From Variovorax paradoxus (GTDB lineage Bacteria; Pseudomonadota; Gammaproteobacteria; Burkholderiales; Burkholderiaceae_C), in contig NZ_JXQQ01000069.1 in NCBI RefSeq assembly GCF_000834655.1, forward strand, positions 1 to 64,000: a DNA stretch of 64,000 bases, written 5' to 3'. Each line of letters starts with the position of its first letter. Within the stretch, counting starts at the first letter, position 1. Below are positions 10,484 through 19,328 of this stretch, one piece after another. The position numbers and the translations under genes are program-made. The notes below the pieces were generated by a model. That model did no database searches. It saw only the letters and a list, made by a program, of their open reading frames with translations, and had not been told where the DNA came from.

Positions 10484-10607
10484 CCTTCTTCATGCGCTGC
10501 TGGCGCTCGCGGCGCTCTTCGTGCCGCTGGGCTTCGCCTGGTGGGTGCTGTCGCGCACCGCGCGGCGGCACGAGCACAGGCGCCGCAAGGGCGGCCCGAT
10601 GCGATAA
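10473..10607 (+). CDS. Small membrane peptide before kdpD (44 aa, unknown)
   Basis: A 44-residue ORF whose ATG overlaps the end of the preceding reading frame (shared 10473-10483). It encodes one hydrophobic helix (LLHALLALAALFVPLGFAWW) and a strongly basic tail rich in Arg/His/Lys. It ends 17 nt before the kdpD start. No family recognised. The overlap and the absence of space suggest it belongs to the operon, although very short GC-rich frames can occur by chance. Confidence 0.45.
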   Translation: MVTDLLHALLALAALFVPLGFAWWVLSRTARRHEHRRRKGGPMR

Positions 10608-10624
10608 CCTGCGCAGCCACCGCC

Positions 10625-13369
10625 ATGCATGACGCCCGCCCCGACCCCGACGCCCTGATTGCGCAACTGCGCAACGACGAGGCACGCGCCCTGCGCGGCA
10701 AGCTGCGCATCTACTTCGGCGCCAGCGCCGGCGTCGGCAAGACCTGGGCGATGCTGAGTGCCGCCCAGCGCGAGCGCACTGCGGGGCGCGACGTGCTCAT
10801 CGGCGTGGTCGAGACGCACGGGCGCAGCGAAACCGCCGCGCTGCTCGCGGGGCTGGACACGCTGCCGCTGCGCGAGTTGGCCTACCGCGGCCGCACGCTC
10901 GCCGAGTTCGATCTCGATGCCGCCCTCGCGCGCAGGCCGGCCGTGCTGCTGGTCGATGAACTGGCCCACACCAACGCCCCCGGTTCCCGTCACGCCAAGC
11001 GCTGGCAGGACGTGCAGGAGCTGCTGGCCGCGGGCATCGAGGTGTGGTCGGCGCTCAACGTGCAGCACCTCGAAAGCCTGAACGGCACGGTCGGCGCCAT
11101 CACCGGCGTGCGCGTGCACGAGACGGTGCCCGACATGGTGCTCGACGAGGCCGACGAAGTGGTGCTGGTCGACGTCACGCCCGACGAGCTCACCGCGCGG
11201 CTCGCGGCCGGCAAGGTCTACCTGCCGCAGCAGGCCGAGCGCGCGGCGCAGAACTTCTTTCGCAAGGGCAACCTGATCGCACTGCGCGAGATTGCGCTGC
11301 GTCGCACCGCCGAGCACGTGGAGGACGACGTGCGCGGCTGGCGCGTCGAGCAATCGGGTGCGGGCGGCAACGGGCAGGGCGGCGCGCTGCAGGCCTGGAA
11401 CACCTCGGGCGCGATCCTCGCGTGCGTCGGCCCGCACGAAGGCGCGGCGCAAACGGTGCGCACCGCGGCGCGGCTCGCAGGGCAACTCAATGTGCGCTGG
11501 CATGCGGCGTACGTCGAGACGCCCCGGCTGCAGCGCTTGGCCGCCGAGGAGCGCGACCGCATCCTCGCGGTGCTCAAGCTGGCCGAGGAACTGGGCGCGG
11601 CCACCGCGGTGCTCACGGGTTCCGACGTGGCCGAGCAACTGTCGGAGCAGGCCCGCCGGCTCAACTGCGCGACGCTGGTGCTGGGGCGATCCGAGCCGGT
11701 CGGCAGATGGCGCCGGTGGTGGCCTGCCACGCCGGTCCCGCTGCCGCGCGCACTGGCGCAACGCGCGCCCGCACTCGACATTCTTGAAGTGGGCCGGGCC
11801 GACAGCGCGCGCCGGCTCGCGCGCACGCCGCTCAACACGCCGCGCGCCGACGACGACGATCACGAGAAGGCGCCGATCTACTGGCCCGGCTACGCCTGGG
11901 CGACGGCCACCAGCGTGGCGCTCACGCTGGTCTGCACGCCGCTGACGGGTGTGCTCGAACTCTCGAACATCGTGATGCTGTTCCTGCTCGGCGTGGTCGG
12001 CGTCGCGATGCGCTTCGGGCGCGGGCCGTCGGCGCTGGCGGCCTTGCTCAACGTGGCCGCGTTCGACTATTTCTTCGTGCCGCCGCGCCTGTCGTTCGCG
12101 GTGAGCGATGTGCAGTACGTGCTGACCTTCGCGATCATGCTGGGCGTCGGCCTGCTGGTGGGGCAGCTCACGGCGGGGCTGCGTTTCGCGGCGGGCGTAT
12201 CGACCAGCCGCGAGCGGCGTGCGCGCTCGTTGTTCGAGCTCACGCGCGAACTCTCGGCGGCGCTGGAGAGCACGCAGGTGGTCACGCTCGGCGCCGCAGC
12301 GGTGCAGGGCCATTTCGGCGGCCATGCGCTGGTGCTGGTGACCGACGCTGCCGACCAGCTCGTGCTGCCGAAGGAGCCGCCGGCGGGCTTCGACGCGCAG
12401 GTGGCCGACTGGGCCTTCCGCCATGGCCAGCCCGCGGGCCTCGCGACCGCCACGCTGGCGGCGCAGCCGTGGCACTACGTGCCGCTGCGGGCGCCGATGC
12501 GCGTGCGCGGCGTGCTGGCGCTGTCGCCCTCGCAGCCGCGCTGGCTGCTGATTCCGGAGCAGGCGCAACAGCTCGACACGCTGGCGCGGCAGATCGCGAT
12601 CGCGCTGGAGCGCGTGCACTACGTCGAGGTGGCGCAGCAGGCCGTGGTCGAGATGGAATCGGAGCGGCTGCGCAACGCGCTGCTCGGCGCGATCTCGCAC
12701 GACGTGCGCACGCCGCTCACCGCATTGATCGCGCTGGCCGAGTCGCTGCAGACGCTGCCGCCTGAAGAGCACGGCAATGCAGCGCGCGCCATCGTCGCGC
12801 AGGCGCACGAGCTGCATGCGCTGGTCAACAACCTGCTGGACATGGCGCGGCTCGAAAGCGGCATCGCGGGCGGCGCGGTGAACCTGCGGCGCGACTGGCA
12901 GTCGGTCGAGGAGGTCGTGGGTTCGTCGATCCGCGCGGCACGCACATCGCTGGGCGACGCCGTCGTGCAGACCGCGCTCGATGCGGACCTTCCGCTGGTC
13001 GAATTCGATGCGGTGCTGATCGAGCGCGTGCTCGTCAACCTGCTGGAGAACGCCACCAAATACGGCGCACCGCCCATCGTGGTGGGCGCTCGCGCCGAGC
13101 CCGGCACGCTGGTGCTCACGGTGCGCGACCACGGTCCCGGCCTGCCCGCCGCGCTGCTGGGCCGCGAACAGAAGCTGTTCGACAAGTTCACCCGCGGAGA
13201 AGCCGAGTCGGCCACGCCGGGCGTGGGGCTCGGGCTGGCGATCTGCCGTGCGGTGGTGAGCGCGCACGGCGGCGAGATCACGGCCGCCAATGCGCGCGAC
13301 GGCGGTGCAGAATTCACCGTCACCCTGCCACGCCGCGAGCCGCCCGAACCGGCCGAAGCCCAACTCTGA
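10625..13369 (+). CDS. kdpD: KdpD, potassium/osmotic sensor histidine kinase
   Basis: Membrane histidine kinase of 914 residues that phosphorylates KdpE. Order of parts: N-terminal KdpD domain with Walker A GASAGVGKT (residues 32-40) and LLVDELAHTNAPGSRH; universal-stress-like domain (about 240-370); four-helix DUF4118 membrane block (about 415-520); GAF-like region; HisKA with the phospho-His in LLGAISHDVRTPLTAL; HATPase with LVNLLENATKYG and GLGLAIC. The ATG at 10625 is preferred because the frame upstream to 10541 has no KdpD-like sequence. kdpE starts 4 nt after its stop. Confidence 0.97.
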   Translation: MHDARPDPDALIAQLRNDEARALRGKLRIYFGASAGVGKTWAMLSAAQRERTAGRDVLIGVVETHGRSETAALLAGLDTLPLRELAYRGRTLAEFDLDAALARRPAVLLVDELAHTNAPGSRHAKRWQDVQELLAAGIEVWSALNVQHLESLNGTVGAITGVRVHETVPDMVLDEADEVVLVDVTPDELTARLAAGKVYLPQQAERAAQNFFRKGNLIALREIALRRTAEHVEDDVRGWRVEQSGAGGNGQGGALQAWNTSGAILACVGPHEGAAQTVRTAARLAGQLNVRWHAAYVETPRLQRLAAEERDRILAVLKLAEELGAATAVLTGSDVAEQLSEQARRLNCATLVLGRSEPVGRWRRWWPATPVPLPRALAQRAPALDILEVGRADSARRLARTPLNTPRADDDDHEKAPIYWPGYAWATATSVALTLVCTPLTGVLELSNIVMLFLLGVVGVAMRFGRGPSALAALLNVAAFDYFFVPPRLSFAVSDVQYVLTFAIMLGVGLLVGQLTAGLRFAAGVSTSRERRARSLFELTRELSAALESTQVVTLGAAAVQGHFGGHALVLVTDAADQLVLPKEPPAGFDAQVADWAFRHGQPAGLATATLAAQPWHYVPLRAPMRVRGVLALSPSQPRWLLIPEQAQQLDTLARQIAIALERVHYVEVAQQAVVEMESERLRNALLGAISHDVRTPLTALIALAESLQTLPPEEHGNAARAIVAQAHELHALVNNLLDMARLESGIAGGAVNLRRDWQSVEEVVGSSIRAARTSLGDAVVQTALDADLPLVEFDAVLIERVLVNLLENATKYGAPPIVVGARAEPGTLVLTVRDHGPGLPAALLGREQKLFDKFTRGEAESATPGVGLGLAICRAVVSAHGGEITAANARDGGAEFTVTLPRREPPEPAEAQL

Positions 13370-13373
13370 AACC

Positions 13374-14072
13374 ATGCCATCGCCCACCGCCATCGTGATC
13401 GAAGACGAGCCGCAGATCCGCCGCTTCGTGCGCGGCGCGCTCGAGGCCGAGGGCTGGCTGGTGCACGAGGCCGGCACGCTGCGCGACGGGCTCGCTGCGG
13501 CCGGCACACGGCAGCCCGACCTGCTGGTGCTCGACCTCGGCCTGCCCGATGGCGATGGTGTCTCGCTGATCCGCGACGTGCGCGGCTGGTCGGCCGTGCC
13601 GATCATCGTGCTGTCCGCCCGCACCGACGAGGCCGACAAGATCGCCGCGCTCGACGCCGGTGCCGACGACTACCTCACCAAGCCCTTCGGCACCGGCGAG
13701 CTGCTGGCGCGCGTGCGCGCCAACCTGCGCCGCCCGCGCGCCGCCAGCGGCGGCAACGACGAACCGGCCGACGCCGTCTTTCGATTCGGCGACATCGAAC
13801 TGGACCGCGCCGCACGCATCGTGCGCCGCGCCAGCGCCGAAGTGCACCTGACGCCGACCGAGTACCGGCTGCTCTCGGTGCTGGTCGCGAACGCGGGCCG
13901 CGTGCTCACGCAGCGCCAGTTGCTGCGCGAGGTGTGGGGTCCGTCGCACACGGACCAGAGCCACTACCTGCGCATCTACATGGGGCACCTGCGGCAGAAG
14001 CTGGAGGCTGACCCGGCGCAGCCGCGTCATCTGTTGACCGAAACGGCTGTGGGCTACCGGTTGGTGGTCTAG
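13374..14072 (+). CDS. kdpE: KdpE, OmpR-family response regulator
   Basis: Response regulator of 232 residues activating the kdp operon. The receiver has the acidic pair in IEDEPQI, the phospho-acceptor Asp in LLVLDLGLPDGDG (about residue 53) and the switch lysine in DDYLTKPF; the C-terminal winged helix contains LTPTEYRLLSVLVANAGRV and HYLRIYMGHLRQKLE. The frame is open 84 nt further upstream inside kdpD but MPSPTAIVIEDE at 13374 is the natural start. It ends 28 nt from the convergent oxidoreductase gene. Confidence 0.97.
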   Translation: MPSPTAIVIEDEPQIRRFVRGALEAEGWLVHEAGTLRDGLAAAGTRQPDLLVLDLGLPDGDGVSLIRDVRGWSAVPIIVLSARTDEADKIAALDAGADDYLTKPFGTGELLARVRANLRRPRAASGGNDEPADAVFRFGDIELDRAARIVRRASAEVHLTPTEYRLLSVLVANAGRVLTQRQLLREVWGPSHTDQSHYLRIYMGHLRQKLEADPAQPRHLLTETAVGYRLVV

Positions 14073-14100
14073 GCGGAGGCCCCCACACCGAAGCGGGAGA

Positions 14101-15231
14101 TCAGGCCGCGATGCCCTTGTTGGGATTCAGCAGGAACTTCTCCCCCGTCGCCTGCTTGCCATACACCCCGATCGCATCGAGCTGCAGCGCTTCGAGCAAC
14201 GAGATTTCCCGCGTGTAGTGGCTCGCGAACGTCGTCTTGAGCTCGGCGACAACCCGCGCGCGCAAACGCTGCGTGCCTTCCGCGCCCAGCTTCTGCAGGA
14301 ACGGAAACAGCAGCCACCCGCCCATTCCCCACGTCATGCCGAAGTTGCGCACGAACTCGGTCGGGCTGCGGTCCAGGCCCCCATAGATGTAGACCTGCTT
14401 GTGCGTGGTCGAGCCGTAGCGGCTGTATTCCTTGGCGGTGCGGTTCAGCGCCGCTTCCATGCAGCCGAGGATCTGGCCCGCGAGCTTGCCGCCGCCGGTG
14501 GCGTCGAAGGCGAGCGTTGCGCCGGTATCGACCAGTGCCTGCGTCAGGTCGTCGAGGAAGGTCGGCGAGGTCGCGTTGCACACGTACTTCGCGCCGATGC
14601 CGCGCAGGAGCGCTTCCTGCTCGGGCTTGCGCACGATGTTGACCAGGTCGATGCCGTCCTTCTGGCAGATCTTGTTGAGCATCTGCCCCAGGTTGGAAGC
14701 CGCGGCCGTGTGAACCAGCGCCTTGTGGCCTTCGCGCCGCATCGTCTCGACCATGCCCAGCGAGGTGAGCGGGTTGACGAAGCACGAGGCGCCTTCGGCC
14801 GGCGTGGTGCCCTCGGGCAGTTCGAGGCATTGGGCGGCGCCGATGGCGCGGTACTGCGAGTACATCGCGCCGCCTATGGCTGCCACGGTCTTGCCGAGCA
14901 GCGCCTGCGCGGCCGGCGACGATCCGGCCTTGACCACCACGCCCGCGCCTTCGTTGCCGACGGGCATCGACTGGTCGAGCCGCCCCGCCATCGACGGGCG
15001 CGCGCGTTCGGGAACGATGGCGGTGACGACCGGGCGGTCTGCGGTGCCCGAGGCCTTCGCGGTGGTCATGTCGGCCGCGCCGAACAGGAGGCCCAGGTCC
15101 GACGGGTTCATCGGCGACGCCTCGACGCGCACGATCACTTCATCGGCCTTGGGTTCGGGGATCGGTTCGTCGTGCAGCGAGAGTTCGAGCTCGCCGTTCG
15201 AGCGGACAAGGGAGCGCAGTTGGAGTGCCAT
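14101..15231 (-). CDS. Zinc-type MDR alcohol dehydrogenase / quinone reductase-like oxidoreductase
   Basis: Medium-chain dehydrogenase/reductase fold, 376 residues from the ATG at 15231, which has AGGGG 8 nt upstream; an in-frame ATG at 15270 adds 13 residues. N-terminal GroES-like domain (EVIVRVEASPMNPSDLG), then a cofactor domain with LVHTAAASNLGQML in place of the more usual glycine-rich AxGxxG, and ATLAFDATGGGKLAG. It belongs to the branch often labelled zinc-binding dehydrogenase, NADPH:quinone reductase-like. Substrate unknown; the gene is single, convergent with kdpE. Confidence 0.85.
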   Translation of the reverse strand: MALQLRSLVRSNGELELSLHDEPIPEPKADEVIVRVEASPMNPSDLGLLFGAADMTTAKASGTADRPVVTAIVPERARPSMAGRLDQSMPVGNEGAGVVVKAGSSPAAQALLGKTVAAIGGAMYSQYRAIGAAQCLELPEGTTPAEGASCFVNPLTSLGMVETMRREGHKALVHTAAASNLGQMLNKICQKDGIDLVNIVRKPEQEALLRGIGAKYVCNATSPTFLDDLTQALVDTGATLAFDATGGGKLAGQILGCMEAALNRTAKEYSRYGSTTHKQVYIYGGLDRSPTEFVRNFGMTWGMGGWLLFPFLQKLGAEGTQRLRARVVAELKTTFASHYTREISLLEALQLDAIGVYGKQATGEKFLLNPNKGIAA

Positions 15232-15321
15232 GGAAGAAGCCCCTGTGAAAGGTCGTTCGGAGATGGCCATCGGCCACGGGGCGGCCAGTATAGGAGCGGG
15301 TCGCGAAAGCTGCAGGCGCCT

Positions 15322-15867
15322 TCAGGACACCACCGGAATCACCGGGGCATGGGCCAGCGCGTGGCGCATGCGCAGCGGATCGAGCCGCTCGATGTAGCGC
15401 GGAATGTTGCGCCACAGCGTGTGATAGCCGTAGCCGCCGCGCAGCATCTCCTGGCGTGCGCTGTCCTTGTCCCAGCCCTGCACCGCCATGCGGTAGACGG
15501 CCGCCACCACGCCCGTGCGGTCGGCACCGTGCATGCAATGGATCAGCACCGGCCCCTGCTTCTCGGCCTCGCGGATCGCCACCAGCGCGCGCAGCACCTT
15601 GGCATCGTCGATGGACCAGGTGTTGATCGGCACGCGCACCAGGCGGATGCCGCTGCCCGCGAACACCTTCTTGTCGTCATTGAACGACCGCAGGCTCACG
15701 ATGGTGCGGATGCCCAGCGACTGCAGCGCCGCCACGTTCGCGCGCTTCGGCTGCGCGCTGCGGTACAGCGTGGGCGTGATGCGGTGCAGGTTCTCGACCT
15801 TCAATGCGTCGAGCGGATCGGCCCAGTGGCCGGGGCGCAGGTCGTCGGTCTCGGTCGTCGCTGTCAT
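15322..15867 (-). CDS. Dual-specificity / tyrosine phosphatase-like protein
   Basis: 181 residues with the cysteine-phosphatase signature HCMHGADRTG (Cys111, Arg117) and an upstream TLYRSAQPKRANVAAL entry typical of plant- and bacterial-type DSP phosphatases. Its ATG overlaps the stop of the preceding membrane gene (ATGA, 15864-15867), placing it as the third gene of a translationally coupled operon with the glycosyltransferase. In this setting a lipid phosphate such as phosphatidylglycerophosphate or another phospholipid headgroup is a possible substrate, but protein tyrosine phosphatase activity is equally open. Confidence 0.85.
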   Translation of the reverse strand: MTATTETDDLRPGHWADPLDALKVENLHRITPTLYRSAQPKRANVAALQSLGIRTIVSLRSFNDDKKVFAGSGIRLVRVPINTWSIDDAKVLRALVAIREAEKQGPVLIHCMHGADRTGVVAAVYRMAVQGWDKDSARQEMLRGGYGYHTLWRNIPRYIERLDPLRMRHALAHAPVIPVVS

Positions 15868-16358
15868 AGCGCGCGCCGGCGCCAATGGCGCACCGTGAGG
15901 ATCAGCGCCGCCACCGCGAGGCCACCCCAGTAGTCGACCGGCGCGCCCCACAGCCAGTGCTTGTGCCAGAACGCATCGACCGGGTTGAAGCGCGCCCAGC
16001 CGAAGGCCGGGTTGATGATGAACCACAGGAAGTCTTCGCAGACCCAGAACACGATCAGCCCCGCGACCGCGAGCCCCACGTTGCGCCACGTCCACCGGCC
16101 GCTGAAGGCCAGCGGCGAGAAGAACACCAGCGCCATGAAGGTGAAGACCCAGGCGTGATAGCCGGTCATCGCGCGGCCGCCCCAGAACAGGTCCAGCCAG
16201 ATGCTGTTCTCGATGCGCCAGGTGGGCAGCGACGTGGCCCAGCCCGCACCGCCCTCGATCTGGATCTCGGCGTTGGCGAAGAAGAAGGCCATCACGACCA
16301 CCCACACGAGGTAGCCCAGCGTGCGGCCCACGCCTGTCTTTTCGATCTCGCCGCTCAC
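15864..16358 (-). CDS. Integral membrane protein of unknown function in the glycosyltransferase operon
   Basis: 164 residues starting with GTG, whose codon overlaps the stop of the upstream glycosyltransferase (GTGA at 16355-16358). Four or five hydrophobic spans are visible (LGYLVWVVVMAFFFANAEI, TGYHAWVFTFMALVFF, VGLAVAGLIVFWVCEDFLWF, DYWGGLAVAALILTV), with a WRIENSIWLDLFWGGRAMTG loop and many tryptophans. No family recognised. Coupling on both sides implies it works with the glycosyltransferase and phosphatase, perhaps in membrane-lipid remodelling. Confidence 0.8.
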   Translation of the reverse strand: MSGEIEKTGVGRTLGYLVWVVVMAFFFANAEIQIEGGAGWATSLPTWRIENSIWLDLFWGGRAMTGYHAWVFTFMALVFFSPLAFSGRWTWRNVGLAVAGLIVFWVCEDFLWFIINPAFGWARFNPVDAFWHKHWLWGAPVDYWGGLAVAALILTVRHWRRRAL

Positions 16359-17497
16359 GCCAGCGCACCCAGCACGTGTTGCAGCACGGCCCGCGCGGCC
16401 TGCGGCTTGCCCAGCGCGCGGCTGCGCGACGCCATGTTCGCGAGCTTGGCGGGGTCGGCCATCAGGCGCGCCACCTTGTAGTCCAGGCCGATGGCGTCGT
16501 AGGCGAGCCAGGCGGCGCCTTCTTCCATCAGGAATCCGGCGTTGTGTTCTTCCTGTCCGGGAATTGGCGAGATCAGCAGCATCGGCTTGCCGAGCGCGAG
16601 GCACTCGGACACGGTGAGGCCGCCGGGCTTGGTGACGACCAGGTCGGCCGCGGCCATCATCTTGTGCATTTCGTTGGTGAAGCCGATGGAGATCACGCGA
16701 CCCGGATGGCGCTTGGCCAACGCTTCGAGCTTGCCATGCGCCTCGATGTTGCGGCCCGCAACTGCGATCACCTGGAAGTTGCCTTCGCCGCCAAGCCCGA
16801 GCACGCGTTCGACCATGCTCGCCAGGTCGCCCACGCCGGCACCTCCCGAGGCCATCAGCAGCACGGGCCGCGACGGATCGAGCCCGAGTTCGGCAGCGCA
16901 GGTGTTGCGCGCGAGGGCCGGTGCATCGGGTTCGGAAAACGCCGGCATCACCGGAATGCCCGTCACGTGGATGCGGTCCGCGGGAATGCCGCGTGCGCGG
17001 AGGCGAAAGGCCACTTCTTCGGTAGCGGCGAGATAGCCCGCCATGCCGGGAATCAGCCACATGTTGTGCAGGTCGTAGTCGGTGATCTGTAGCCACACGG
17101 GGTAGTCGATGCGCCCGCGGTTGCGTTCGCGCATCAGGAGTTCTGCCGGAAGAAAGTGCGTGCAGATCACGGCATCGGGCTTCTCGCGCCGGATCTCGCG
17201 TACCAGCGCGCCGGTGCTCAGCCGCTCGATGCCGCGGCGCAGGCGCTGCGAGGGCGCGTGGTGCGGCGTGGCGTCGGTGCGCTGGTGCAGGTACGACCAC
17301 AGCTCGGGCGCGCGATTCACGAGCTGGATGTACCAGTCGGTGTAGACCTTGCGAAAGCCGCCGGCCACATGGGCCATGGCGTCGGTGTGGACCGCCGTGC
17401 AGGGCGGGGCGAGGGACTGGGCGGTGGCGGCAAGCGCCTGTGCTGCACGCACGTGGCCGTTGCCGGCGCTCACGCTGAGGATCAGGAGTTTGGTCAT
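16355..17497 (-). CDS. GT28-type glycosyltransferase, monogalactosyldiacylglycerol-synthase-like
   Basis: 380-residue GT-B glycosyltransferase. It begins MTKLLILSVSAGNGHVRAAQ, the GNGHxxAA acceptor-side motif of MGDG synthases and related diacylglycerol glycosyltransferases, and has the donor-side block DLVVTKPGGLTVSECLALGK with PGQEEHNAGFL, matching MGD/MurG. Such enzymes transfer a hexose from a nucleotide sugar to diacylglycerol at the cytoplasmic membrane, often as phosphate-free lipid replacement. First gene of a three-gene coupled operon. The lipid acceptor and sugar are inferred from family. Confidence 0.87.
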   Translation of the reverse strand: MTKLLILSVSAGNGHVRAAQALAATAQSLAPPCTAVHTDAMAHVAGGFRKVYTDWYIQLVNRAPELWSYLHQRTDATPHHAPSQRLRRGIERLSTGALVREIRREKPDAVICTHFLPAELLMRERNRGRIDYPVWLQITDYDLHNMWLIPGMAGYLAATEEVAFRLRARGIPADRIHVTGIPVMPAFSEPDAPALARNTCAAELGLDPSRPVLLMASGGAGVGDLASMVERVLGLGGEGNFQVIAVAGRNIEAHGKLEALAKRHPGRVISIGFTNEMHKMMAAADLVVTKPGGLTVSECLALGKPMLLISPIPGQEEHNAGFLMEEGAAWLAYDAIGLDYKVARLMADPAKLANMASRSRALGKPQAARAVLQHVLGALA

Positions 17498-17816
17498 GTG
17501 TTCGACGGTCTGCGCGGATTATGAACATGCCATGTAGCACTGCTTCGAGGCCTGTTGTTCGGGGCGGCACTCGCGCCGACGGTGGGCTCTGTTTCGCGAA
17601 TGTCCCCGGCTTCGCCTCCTCCTTGATTTCGCGAAACAGAGCCCACCATCAGCGCGAGCGCTTTCAGAGCGGTGGTTGACGGCTGTTCACACAGAGCGTG
17701 CCCCGATGCGCAGGGCATCGGGTGCTCCCCGCAGCGAAATCAAGGGGGAGGCCGCAGGCCGGAGGACATTCGCGCAGGGGAGTACCCGGTGGCCTGTGCA
17801 CCACCCCGAAAAATCT
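17498..17816. other. Gene-free stretch filled by an inverted-repeat element
   Basis: The only interval over 300 nt without a gene, lying between the 3' end of nadV and the start of the glycosyltransferase operon (both minus). No convincing ORF is present; short frames are made of repeat sequence. It contains the long hairpin at 17571-17657, a second smaller hairpin at 17702-17722 and an inverted near-copy of the hairpin loop at 17735-17774. The glycosyltransferase promoter must lie in the first 70 nt or within the element. Confidence 0.7.
17571..17774. repeat. Large nested inverted-repeat element
   Basis: Arms 17571-17600 and 17628-17657 pair at 28 of 30 positions, including a perfect 20-bp core starting GGTGGGCTCTG, around a 27-nt loop. 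The loop plus inner arm (17595-17631, CGCGAATGTCC to TTGATTTCG) recurs in inverted, slightly diverged form at 17735-17774. Between them CCCGATGC (17702-17709) and GCATCGGG (17715-17722) form another hairpin. The arrangement looks like a REP/BIME-type element and could also terminate nadV transcription. Confidence 0.8.
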
Positions 17817-19262
17817 TCAGAGCGGCGCCCGCGAGGTGACGAACTGATTCACCCCAATCGCCGCCCGTTCACGGATGGCATCGAACGTGGTGTTCGCCAC
17901 GATGCGCCCGTTCTCGAACACCGTTTGCAGCAGATCCACTTGCCCATCCGCAAGCGTTTCTTCGCGCACCGTCTCCACTTCACCGCGCGCGTTCCGCACC
18001 AGCGCGAGCCGCCCCTTCTTCGAAGCCTTGCTCACATCGCCCACCGGCGACTTGTAGACATCACGCCACTCGCCGTTCACCTGCATCGCCGAACACTTCA
18101 TCGCCCATTGCATGGTGTCGCGGTTGACCTGCTGCAGCAGCCCGCCGCCCATGCCGAAAGAGATGTTCTCCGTCGATAAACCGTTGTGGAAGAAGTTCGA
18201 GAGGCACAGCCGCAGCGAGTCGAGGTTGACGCCGTCGCCCTGGATGATCCGCACGTTGTTCAGCACGCGGAATCCCTTGGCATTGGTCGTGGTGCCGAAG
18301 CGATCGGCCAGGATCTGCGCCACCTTGAGCGTGGTCTCGGCCGGATCGCCCGAGTCGGGCCGCACCACCAGCGTCGCACCCGAGGCCACCACCTTCGCCT
18401 TGAGCTCGTCGCCCCAGATGCGCGCGCAGGCATTGAAGATGTCGTAGCTGTCGCTCACCACCGCGAAGGTCGCGCCGGGCTTGCCGAACTGGTCGACCAT
18501 GTTGCTGTAGGCATCGGCTTCGTGGTCGCGGCCCCAGCCCGTGATGGTGCTGTGCTCGGCCGCGGGAATCGAGAAGCCCGCCACGTCGCAGTCGTAGTAG
18601 CGGCGCGCCGCGACCAGCGCGGCCAGCGTGTCGGTGCCCATGAAGTTGACCAGGTGGGCCATGCCGCCGAGCGCCGCCGATTCCAGGCTCGACACCCCGC
18701 GCGCGCCGAAGTCGTGCAGCCGGAAGGCGACCTGGCCTTGCGGATCGTCGCAGGTCGCTTCGAGGTACCGCAGCAGCGTCGTGCGCGCGGCCGCGGAGAG
18801 CGTGGCCACCGTGGTCGGGTACCAGATCGCGCGCAGCAATTCGGTCTCCAGGAAACTCGTGACCCAGAAGAACTCGGGGTCGGTGTTCTCGATGGTGGCC
18901 AGCACGTTGTGCACCGGCAGCACACTGCCCTCGGGCACGGCGCGGATGCGCACCGGCATCAGCCCGCCGTGCTTCTCGATCAGCCGCAGCCACCCTTCCC
19001 GGTTGAAGGGCTCGCCGTGCACGGCCATCATCGCCGCGGCTTCGTCGACGTCGGCGAGCGTCACTGGCGTCTGCAGGTATTCGCGCAGGTACGCCTGCAG
19101 GCCGAAGAAAAGCGAGTGGCTGAAGAGCCCGCCGCGCGATTCGATGTAGCTGTACACCGTCTGCGTGCCGGGCGGATATTGCATCCAGTGCGACACCTTG
19201 TAGGAGTCGGTGCGCAGCAGCAGGTTGTTGCCCAGGGGCGAGGAGGTGAGGTTGCGGTTCAT
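17817..19262 (-). CDS. nadV: Nicotinamide phosphoribosyltransferase (NAMPT/NadV)
   Basis: Converts nicotinamide and PRPP to nicotinamide mononucleotide in the cytoplasm. 481 residues, close to vertebrate NAMPT in length, with diagnostic blocks LRTDSYKVSHWMQYPPGTQ, SIPAAEHSTITGWGRDHEAD (catalytic His in AAEHST), SDSYDIFNACARIWG, VRPDSGDPAETTLKV and ENISFGMGGGLLQQVNRD. ATG 19262 has AAAGGAGC 8 nt upstream; an ATG 18 nt earlier lies within that ribosome site. It follows the adenylyltransferase gene by 66 nt, forming a two-step nicotinamide-to-NAD salvage operon. Confidence 0.95.
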   Translation of the reverse strand: MNRNLTSSPLGNNLLLRTDSYKVSHWMQYPPGTQTVYSYIESRGGLFSHSLFFGLQAYLREYLQTPVTLADVDEAAAMMAVHGEPFNREGWLRLIEKHGGLMPVRIRAVPEGSVLPVHNVLATIENTDPEFFWVTSFLETELLRAIWYPTTVATLSAAARTTLLRYLEATCDDPQGQVAFRLHDFGARGVSSLESAALGGMAHLVNFMGTDTLAALVAARRYYDCDVAGFSIPAAEHSTITGWGRDHEADAYSNMVDQFGKPGATFAVVSDSYDIFNACARIWGDELKAKVVASGATLVVRPDSGDPAETTLKVAQILADRFGTTTNAKGFRVLNNVRIIQGDGVNLDSLRLCLSNFFHNGLSTENISFGMGGGLLQQVNRDTMQWAMKCSAMQVNGEWRDVYKSPVGDVSKASKKGRLALVRNARGEVETVREETLADGQVDLLQTVFENGRIVANTTFDAIRERAAIGVNQFVTSRAPL

Positions 19263-19328
19263 TGTGAAAGCTCCTTTCACGTGGGCCCCGTCAACCGGAG
19301 CCCGTTCTTGCTGACAAAGCCTGGTCGT

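Noticed and set aside
10490..13639. Minus-strand frame of about 1049 codons opposite kdpD
   Set aside because: Low-complexity His/Arg/Gln composition and complete overlap with a well-recognised KdpD.
17676..18179. Plus-strand ORF in the gap after the glycosyltransferase operon start
   Set aside because: Its start is in repeat sequence and the rest is antisense to nadV.
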